This document shows, one piece after another, positions 56,861-64,000 of a stretch of 64,000 bases of DNA; position 1 is the first letter of the stretch; each line of letters begins with the position of its first letter. The DNA is from Suillus spraguei (lineage: Eukaryota; Basidiomycota; Agaricomycetes; Boletales; Suillaceae), in contig JABCPU010000003.1 of the NCBI GenBank assembly GCA_016800925.1, forward strand, positions 1 through 64,000, read 5' to 3'. The translations under genes were made by a program, and so were the position numbers. The notes under the pieces were generated by a model. It did not search any database and was not told where the DNA came from. It saw only the letters and a program-made list of their open reading frames with translations.

Positions 56861-57514
56861 ATGCTCTCGTCAGGGTACGTCGAGCAGCAGGCTTACGCCC
56901 AACAACAAGCGGCTATGGCTATGAACACACTACTACCCACGCCGCCCTCCTCACCACCACGCGTTGGATTACATCCTGTCGAATCGACAATTACGCTTCT
57001 CGAGAATTTAGTCGCATTCTATCATCAGGAACGGATGTGGGTATACCGCACACGGGCACAACTAGAGATGTCACTGCAAGACCGAGACTTTAGCGCCGCA
57101 GCTGCAGTTGATGAAGAGGGAGAGATGGAGAAGGAGGAGCCAAGCTCCGTTGAAGAAACATCAGAAACAAGCAAGTGGATGAAGAGAAAGAAGGCTTTTG
57201 GATTGAAGTTAGAGGGAATTGCAACGACGAGAGGAATGCCTAGAGGTGGAATCGTGAAACAGCGTGCACCACCACCAATGTTACCGGCGTTTGCTCACAG
57301 TAACCAAACTGGAGGACAAAGTGTACTTGGGTCGAGTGGAAGGGAGTCTGGAGTGGAGATCTTAGAGATGTTCGAGAGGATGATGCAAGCTAGGATGGAA
57401 AGCTGCGAGCGAGTTACTAGGATGGTTAGAAATGCTAGTGGAACTGGTTCACCAGGGTGCTCACCGCCTAACGGCCCGGTTTACGGTCAAAGTAGTTTTT
57501 TTATAGGTGCTTAA
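56861..57514 (+). CDS. Hypothetical conserved-looking protein, 217 residues, single exon
   Basis: ATG at 56861 (MLSSGYVEQQAYAQQQ) to TAA at 57512. Gln/Ala-rich N-terminus, TPPSSPP motif (residues about 29-35), a helical part (STITLLENLVAFYHQERMWVYRTRAQLEMSLQDRD), an acidic patch, KWMKRKKAFGLKLEG, and a C-terminal helix (VEILEMFERMMQARMESCERVTRMV). A short basic-zipper-like helix is possible but no basic region precedes it. It ends 72 bp before the BSD2-like gene in the same orientation. Not recognised. Confidence 0.7.
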   Translation: MLSSGYVEQQAYAQQQAAMAMNTLLPTPPSSPPRVGLHPVESTITLLENLVAFYHQERMWVYRTRAQLEMSLQDRDFSAAAAVDEEGEMEKEEPSSVEETSETSKWMKRKKAFGLKLEGIATTRGMPRGGIVKQRAPPPMLPAFAHSNQTGGQSVLGSSGRESGVEILEMFERMMQARMESCERVTRMVRNASGTGSPGCSPPNGPVYGQSSFFIGA

Positions 57515-57586
57515 CTAGAGCTTAGCTAAGTGTGATGAATGTTCTTATTTATTTATTATCGATGTAATCCTCCTTCGTCTCATACC

Positions 57587-59051
57587 ATGTCTAATCGTTA
57601 TGCTCCACTCCCTAATCCACGCACGGACCCAGATTCAACAGAACTAGAAGCTGCTTTTGACGATGAAGACGACGATGGCGACGACCTAGATGAATCAAGT
57701 CGTTTGACTTTTTCAAATCCTTTGAATCCTTCCACGTACAATTTCGAGTCTCCGATTTGCGACTACGACCAACCTCCTCCTGGTTCTCCCCCAGAACCAT
57801 CTTCTCATGCTGTCCCCAACGAATTTGGAAATTCTAATGGCATAATACCTGTCTTTGCAGTGGACTCTTTGCCCCCGCCCCCAACAGGGTCATGGTGGAA
57901 GCGAACTGCAGCTACCGTCCTACCATCCCATTATGTCAACAGATGGGGTTTCGCTGCTGAAGCTAGCTCTCGTAGAGTCATTGGAGGAGGCACCAGAAAT
58001 GACGGTGTATTCAGCAACGTAGCTGCCAAGCCATCACAAGGCGTACGTGTTCAGGAAGGTAACCATCAATCAATCGTCCATTCAAGAACTTATTGACTCT
58101 TTCGCAGGAGACAACGTATATCTTGTTCCAGAAGAATCTTCCAACACAGCTCCCCCCACTTATGCAGCAGCTCAAGCTGATGCTGCTCCTCCTTACCACA
58201 CTCATTCAATCTTCCTTCCTTCTTCCATTCATGCATCCCTCACACTCTCCCAAGGCTGTGTCGTCGTAGACGGCCTTCCCACAGGCACCCTTTTCTCCTT
58301 CCTCTGGAACGCCCTCATCAGCTCCACTTTCCAATTCATCGGTTTCGTTCTTACATGGGTCATGCACACAACCCACGCCGCTCGCTATGGCAGCAGGGCA
58401 GGTTTCGGCGTCACCTTAATCCAATGGGGCTTTAGCCTCCGCGCGCGATTAGACGACGTTAACGGTACACCTTTAGGCTCAGACCCGGCTGATGCCTGGC
58501 CCACATTCGCAAACACCCAAGACGCCAACGAATGGTTAGACGCCAACCTCAACCGCCTCAATAATACCACACTCGCTTCTACCAACGATATATCTTCCTG
58601 GTCTGACTCTGGAGAAGTGGCGCAAGGGAACAATGGGTTTCTCGCAAACACAGCAGCCAATGAATGGCTTTCCTTTTTCCTCATGACAGCTGGCTGGTTC
58701 CTCCTTCTCACAAGCGCTTTCGGTTTCTGGCGCGTCAAGCGCTGGGAGCGCGGTATTATATCTTCTTCTTCCAATTCTATCTCGTCACAGCCAGCGGCAG
58801 ACGAAGAGACGAGGAGACAATCCCTTTTTGAGCGCCTCGGAGTGTTCCGTGTTCCTACACGAACAGGATCTTCGGGTGCAGACGGACTGGAACAGTTGCC
58901 GTCCCACGGTGATGATGTAGTTGGGAGAGATGCAGGGTTGGAAATGCAATCGCTTGTTCCAACCGATCCAGACCGTGCTCGGCGGATCAGGGAAGCAATC
59001 GAGCGAGAACGCAGGCTGTGCGAGGACTTGCGCGCTGCAGGCCTATTGTAA
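57587..59051 (+). CDS. BSD2/NDFIP-like protein (Nedd4-family ubiquitin-ligase adaptor)
   Basis: Exons 57587-58058 and 58108-59051 join in phase to 471 residues. Residues about 1-150 are acidic and Pro-rich with NVAAKPSQGVRVQEG at the junction; PPTY and PPY (about 173-186) are the WW-domain ligands that recruit Rsp5/Nedd4 ligases; then three hydrophobic spans: TGTLFSFLWNALISSTFQF, GFGVTLIQWGFSL and WLSFFLMTAGWFLLLTSAFG, with the family's HTTHAARYGSRAG between. In yeast Bsd2 sorts metal transporters to the vacuole from Golgi/endosomes. The C-terminal 110 residues, Ser-rich then charged, are typical of basidiomycete versions. Both PY motifs and the membrane core are intact. Confidence 0.88.
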
Positions 59052-59261
59052 AGTCTGGACCGGATATACCGTGTATTAAGCGTTCCATCGAACAGACGTG
59101 CTATCTATTTTTCTAGGATTAAATCGATAATGGTCGCAGTTGTGCTTATAGTCGTATTTATGGAAAATCTGTCTCTTGGCGTCTTTTCGTCTTTGGAAAT
59201 TAGATTTCATTTCAAGTACATCCTATATTCTTTTACACAATTTATTTCCGGTCATCGTCAA

Positions 59262-61546
59262 CTATGATCGCTTCAGAAAGACTTCCATGTTGAATTCTAG
59301 GGCTGAGCAAGGGTACGTGATCTCGAACTTTTCGAGCACGGTGGGATGTAGTACACCCAGCGTGCCGATTGCGATGTCTCGGTCTTGATCGATGTGCAGC
59401 GCCTTGAGCTCACCGACAAGCTCGCCCGTTTTTGACGTCTTTGAGGGTGGCGGGCGGTAATAGATAGTAGCTGCGCGTCCAGGGAAGTACGCAGGATCTA
59501 AAACATATCAGCACCATGTCATGCAAAACAAGAGCTAAAACATACCATCCCCCTCCTTAATATAATACCCCACATCCTTCCCATCCCCCTTCGCAATCCT
59601 CGGAACCTCCAACATCTTCATTGCCCTATCTAATAACCCATGCACGACTTCAAAACCTGCACTCCTCGCACACCACACCGCGCCTGCATGTCTCTCATTC
59701 CGCGCTTGTCTTTCCCGAGAGGTATCTTTGAACACGACATCACTGAGCTCAAAAACGCGCATTGGGAGAGCGTGTGAGCGGTTCTCGCGGATGGTTTTCA
59801 GCAGCCCTGGCAGGAGGGATGTGCGGACTACTTGGAATTCAAGGGTTTTGGGGTTAGCAATTTTTACAGCTAGGGATCCGGGATCCGGGCGGTTCATGAA
59901 GGAAAAGTTTTCTTCATGTGAGCACTGTGGGGTTAAGTTTGGCGTCAGATGTGTATATGCGCTGAGGGGGGAAGGGACGTACGAGAATGAAAGGCAATGC
60001 TTCGACCCATCCTGCCATCGCCCATTCATTCCGGATAACGTCTGTGAGCTTGCTGATCGGTAATGGCTGTGCGACTGTGCTGGTCTGGGGGAAGATATCT
60101 GGGAGGTTGTTGAACCCGTACGCAACTGCTGCGTCTTCTATTATGTCGACCTCGTGGAAGATGTCAGGACGCGTGCATGGAAGTGAGACGATAGAGCGTC
60201 GGGGTCGTTGGGTGAAATGGTGGGGGAGAGGGTCATACGCGTTAAGAGGGACTGTATTGCGGAGGGCGTTAGGGAAAGAGAGGTGCAAGAGTTAATGTAT
60301 GATGCGCGCGCAGTCACCGTGCGGGGAGCGATATCAGGAGATATGCGTGTCGATCCGTCAGGAAAGACGATCTTGCAAGGCTCGATCCTAACAACAGATC
60401 CTCAGCTCCCTGAATCAAATCATAAGTCCAAAACAAAACAACGCACGTGAATGGCTCAGCACAGTACTCTGAAAACATACTCGCCACCATATTGATCACG
60501 ATCTGTAACTTCGTATCATCCGTAGCAGTCGTATCAATGAACACATTCTTAGTCGCCAGCGTGATCTTACTATGCTCCGAGTTGATAATGGGTGGCATAC
60601 TCAACACATGGTCCTCTGAATCATAAATGATCGGGTAGACATCAGAATCTCGGATGATGTGCAAGTATCGGGAGAGGTGTTTGTCCGATTCATAGATCTG
60701 CATGAGCTCTGCGGCGGTGTGCACTGTGTCCCGACCGAGAGGTGCGAAAGCAATGTTGGTGGGCGTACGGGCTTCGTATCGAAATGGAGGGGTGAGAGTG
60801 TCTAGGTCGTGTGTTCCGATGGCGACGAGGCTTCGCCTGCGCCCGATATTTTGGTGTAACTTGTCTTGGAGGTCGATGAAAGATGCGTAGCTCATGGGGG
60901 TGAATTTGATGTTGCGAAGTACTGCACATGCAAAGAAAGGACGAACGCGTTGGGTCTGGGAGTGGTAATGTTTATTAGTACGGACAATCTGAGGGGTAAG
61001 CATACCTCTTTGGAGACGGTCACGGTAATGAGATCTTTCTCACCACCTGGGGGATATGCGAGTGTGTACTGCGGCGGATCTTGTTTTCCTAGAAAAGCGC
61101 GTAAGGCGCGCGCGATACCCTCTAGACAGACCAGATCGTATCTGCGTGCTAGTCAGATGTGCATTGCGGTTGCGCCGACTGGCAGCACACCTGTTTGCGG
61201 GTACTTCTATTTTTAATTGCTAGAACAAAAGTATGAGCAGGCGTGTAATTTATTTACTAGAAAGCAAGACGCACAGGACGTTCTGCGGGAAGTCCTTTCT
61301 TGATCGCAGCTTCTACTTCCGCTGTGGTCTTTTTATTCATTCAGCAAATCATTCCGAGAGTAGAAAAAATAAAGAAAGGCGTACGTCTTCATCTAGTTCT
61401 AGTCCATAGTCAAAGCACAAACGATCGAATTCCTCCGTGGCTGCGATGTGATGAGACGTTTAGAAAACACAGTTTGACGAGGACCTACTATACTGATGTC
61501 CAAGCCGCTCGAAAAGCTCGGATTTGTCTACTGAGATGGTGGGCAT
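59262..61546 (-). CDS. FRS1: Phenylalanyl-tRNA synthetase beta subunit, nine exons, one frame break
   Basis: Exons (minus): 61546-61489, 61440-61385, 61328-61275, 61219-61191, 61141-61006, 60955-60447, 60387-59983, 59924-59546, 59497-59262; phases fit throughout. The product starts [16 protein letters not shown] and shows [74 protein letters not shown]-type [50 protein letters not shown] and YYIKEGDG to the stop. It pairs with the alpha subunit in the cytosolic enzyme charging tRNA-Phe. Length with one base restored is about 620 residues, normal for fungi. The break is a missing base at about 60192 (CTATC where both duplicate fragments keep CTAATC or TTAATT), so either the assembly lost a base or this allele is defective. 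Confidence 0.88.
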
Positions 61547-61757
61547 TGTTTGTTCTGTCGAGTGGAAGATGTGAAGCCAGCAAGGTGTAGCCGGACTTCA
61601 GGATGGCTTTATAGATTAAAGTTGCAGACTTGAAGAAATCAATCACATCGAGTCAAGTGGAAGACCCTCAGATACTCCATGTTATGCTGGGGTCCTACCA
61701 CTATATATATGATTGCTATATACGACGTGGCATGTATACTGACAAGTCTCGTTGAAT
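61547..61757. promoter_or_regulatory. Shared 211-bp divergent promoter region, FRS1 and EMC10
   Basis: The two start codons face away from each other with 211 bp between them. The interval contains TATATATATGA-type AT-rich words near 61700-61725 on the EMC10 side. No specific factor site is claimed. Confidence 0.5.
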
Positions 61758-62689
61758 ATGTACACTCCAGTGTCCTTCGCGCTCCTAACGTTAGCATTAT
61801 CGCTATTCTCCCAGCTGGTTACCTCTCAAACTCACGAATCTACCGAGTTACATTTACTACACCGTGTTGTGCACCCTGACCTTCCTGTGGTGGCGTGGGC
61901 TGAACTCGGGAACGTCTCCATCCCATCCTTCAAATCCATTGCACCCACTGGCTCACATGCTTCATTGTCACTAGCAGAGTCATTACAGGATGACCTTGCA
62001 GAGTTTGCAAAAGCAGTGAGACCTAGTATGCAGGGTGCAATGTACCAGGTTGGAATCCAGCGTCCAGAGTCGGAGGGGATGTCAGTGTCAAATATCAAAG
62101 CGGTCAGTTGTATTTTATTTCGATTTGTGAGTGAAGGATTGATATATTCTTTGACTTCATATAGTGTCTACTCCCCTCCTCCACATCCGCAAATATAGTT
62201 ATTGATTTCTCTGTGATGGGAGAACCATTTGCGATTGACTATTCCGTGTCGCCTGTACCTCGAAATGGAATATGCCCTACGACGAACATGAAGAGCTACC
62301 CGGCGCATAATGCGAGTGTGGTGCTCAGGTCACCACGGATGGCACCTCTGTATGCATTCTCTCACGTTCTTGAATTTGTCTGACTGACGTGTCTGTATTT
62401 GTAGACCTGAACTACGGATCCCACCTCCGCTCACGCCTGAAGGCGAGCCCGTAGCACCTGTTCCTGAGAAAAGTTTCGTGCAAAAATATTGGATATATAT
62501 GGTTGTTGTTCTGGGGGCACTGTGTGAGTTTCTTTTGTGCTGCAACGTGAAGTCGGAGTGCACTCGAGACTCGACTTGCTCATCTTACCTTTCCTTTATC
62601 GTGAAGCATATACTGACTGCATTATTCGATCAGTGATTTCTGGGCCTGCCGAGGACTCTCCTAGCGGGGATGGGAAAGGAGGGAAGTAG
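61758..62689 (+). CDS. EMC10: ER membrane protein complex subunit 10
   Basis: Exons 61758-62102, 62165-62349, 62405-62523 and 62634-62689 join in phase to 234 residues. Signal peptide (residues 1-23, MYTPVSFALLTLALSLFSQL), a lumenal beta-rich domain with HRVVHPDLP, YQVGIQRPESEG, VIDFSVMGEPFAIDYSVSP, a Pro-rich stalk (LRIPPPLTPEGEPVAPVPEKSF), one membrane span KYWIYMVVVLGALLISG, and a short GDGKGGK tail. EMC10 is a lumenal subunit of the ER insertase for tail-anchored and multipass proteins. All splice sites are GT-AG; no lesion seen. Confidence 0.9.
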
Positions 62690-63400
62690 ATCCATATACA
62701 TCATCATGCTAGGTACAAGATCGAAGTCATCTGGAGCGCTTTCAAGTAAAACTTGAGGAGGCTTTACCAAACAACGCATGTTAAAAATGAAGAATAGAAA
62801 GTAATCAGTTTTGCCCCTGTTTGGATTGAACCTGAATGAGTTTTGTCACGGTTACGAAATGAATTGGATTTTGATCAGTAGTACATCTGCAAAACCACTG
62901 AAACTTAGTATGACAGTGAGGGATCAACGGAATATATATAGTTGAACCTACATATATCTTCAGGCAGCATCACAAATCATTTCTGATGAGGCTCGAAGAT
63001 GATGAGCAGGTCGAAGAAGTACCATGACCTGTTCAACGTTGGCATCATCTTCCAGACGAATTTTGAGATAAATGCGTGTGGTGAATAGCTTACACGACGA
63101 AGGGTAGAAGTGCACAAGCTTAAGGAGCTGATTGAGATATGTGAATACGGACATACTTTTTATATGTAAACGATACAAAGGGTGCTTAATATGGATATCA
63201 TGACGATATTGGAAAAGGTTCACCGGCTCGCCAATAGTAGTTCCCACAGCTATGATTTGGCTCCTTCATGCACCTGTGTGAGGACCCTTCATTAGCACGG
63301 CGACCATGTCCATACAAAAGGTAATCATGGTTTGTACGAGCTTCAGCTCATGCACCGTCCAGTCCTGTCATGGCCACTTTGGCTTGGCAGGGCCTCTTTG
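62690..63400. other. Intergenic 3' of EMC10
   Basis: A minus-strand open frame (62960-63247) lacks coding character and homology I can recognise. Nothing else supported. Confidence 0.45.
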
Positions 63401-63417
63401 TAACCCTAACCCTAACC
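63401..63417. repeat. Short interstitial telomere-like tract
   Basis: TAACCCTAACCCTAACC, just over two and a half units of the CCCTAA telomeric repeat used by most basidiomycetes, 21 bp left of a TA-flanked inverted-repeat element. Confidence 0.7.
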
Positions 63418-63439
63418 ACTCATAAAATGAGATGTGCTA

Positions 63440-63969
63440 AGATAGGCCTCAGTCAAACACCACCAACATCACGTGATGTGACAACGGTGTGACTCTGACT
63501 CAAACTTTGCGGTGCGTAAAAGCTGAGCGCTGAGCGCTGAGCCTGAGGGGAGAGGGTACAGATAATAGAAAGGTATATATAGTAGACTAGTAGTTGTACT
63601 TACATTCTCTTTGTTCTCATTATTGATTTTCTTCTTCTTGACGAGTGCCTTTGCAAGATTGGCATTCCTTGCTGAGTCTGCGCGAGTCCGTTTGCCCATT
63701 GCTGGCGAGGCAAGAGGAGTAGGTGTCTGACTTAGTCAGCAAGACTGACCACAAATCGTGTTATTACATTGCTTTACAGGCAATAATGGGAATTCTGTTT
63801 CCTGCGAATGGCAGGGGGGTTATATAGGCTGTAGCGCCCGAAAGCCGTTTACTATTTAATTGAGTGTAGCCTCTGAAATAAGCAATTGTCACGCTTTCCT
63901 CCCTCAAAATCGCAGCAGTGTGACTAAATACATCACGTGATGTTGGTGGTGTTTGACTGAGGCCTATCT
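63440..63969. mobile_element. 530-bp TA-flanked inverted-repeat element (deletion derivative)
   Basis: 40-bp perfect inverted repeats (63440-63479 and 63930-63969) starting AGATAGGCCTCAGTCAAACA, with TA on both sides (63438-63439, 63970-63971). TA duplication is typical of Tc1/mariner-like elements. The interior holds one likely exon on the minus strand, so it is a shortened copy of a larger autonomous element. Confidence 0.85.
63602..63699 (-). pseudogene. First exon of a lost transposon gene inside the TA element
   Basis: ATG at 63699 opens MGKRTRADSARNANLAKALV followed by a KKKK patch and NNENKEN, ending at a GTAAGT donor near 63602. No later exon is present before the right inverted repeat. 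A basic, helix-forming N-terminus of this sort could be a DNA-binding start of a transposase; that is inference. Confidence 0.5.
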
Positions 63970-64000
63970 TACATGTAACGCACATGTGCACCATTCATGT

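Noticed and set aside
62960..63247. 95-codon minus-strand ORF
   Set aside because: No recognisable motif, no splice-linked partner exon, and composition like surrounding non-coding DNA.

Overview
The window looks like an Agaricomycete (mushroom-forming basidiomycete) chromosome. The coding regions carry many short (about 45-70 bp) GT-AG introns. The transposon families are KDZ with a CxC2 cysteine cluster, Plavaka, and chromodomain Ty3/Gypsy elements, and one gene reads as a fungal TET/JBP-type dioxygenase. No species is assigned. All domain calls are from reading translations; no database search was run.

Layout. (1) 1-14 kb: the 3' end of a Gypsy element (Gypsy-A, LTR 763-1223), then a KDZ neighbourhood: several uncharacterised genes, a decayed KDZ transposase (5677-9860) split by a solo LTR (6592-7345), and a TET/JBP-like gene (11981-13315, minus), plus two tandem-repeat arrays. 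(2) 14.2-19.4 kb: a decayed chromodomain Gypsy element (Gypsy-C) with only its 3' LTR. (3) 20.8-27 kb: a major-facilitator transporter gene (minus) split by a 4253-bp Plavaka-type element (21086-25338) with 31-bp terminal inverted repeats and TA target duplication. (4) 27-39 kb: Gypsy-B (5' LTR, gag, pol up to RNase H) abutting a structurally complete but frameshifted Gypsy-A (31301-38899), which carries an extra zinc-knuckle ORF between the chromodomain and the 3' LTR. (5) 39.9-46.7 kb: a second, nearly full-length Plavaka transposase gene, a 1358-bp solo LTR with a clean TTACT duplication, a 273-bp MITE with the same ends as the 21-kb Plavaka element, and a large foldback palindrome.

(6) 48.9-56.5 kb: a rearranged, partly inverted duplication built from pieces of a phenylalanyl-tRNA synthetase beta gene (FRS1), a diphthine-ammonia ligase gene (DPH6) and an ankyrin-like gene, carrying two insertions of a tiny A-tailed retroposon. 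(7) 56.8-62.7 kb: the gene-dense host segment: a small hypothetical gene, a BSD2/NDFIP-like gene, FRS1 (one frame break) and EMC10, the last two divergent. (8) 63.4-64 kb: a telomere-like tract and a 530-bp TA-flanked inverted-repeat element.

A recurring signal is that premature stops in the transposons are nearly all TGA where the family expects Arg, as produced by C-to-T change at CpG of CGA codons. This fits a 5-methylcytosine landscape and the presence of a TET/JBP-like gene beside the KDZ element. Many single-base frame breaks also occur, including in host genes; without reads, real decay and assembly error cannot be told apart.
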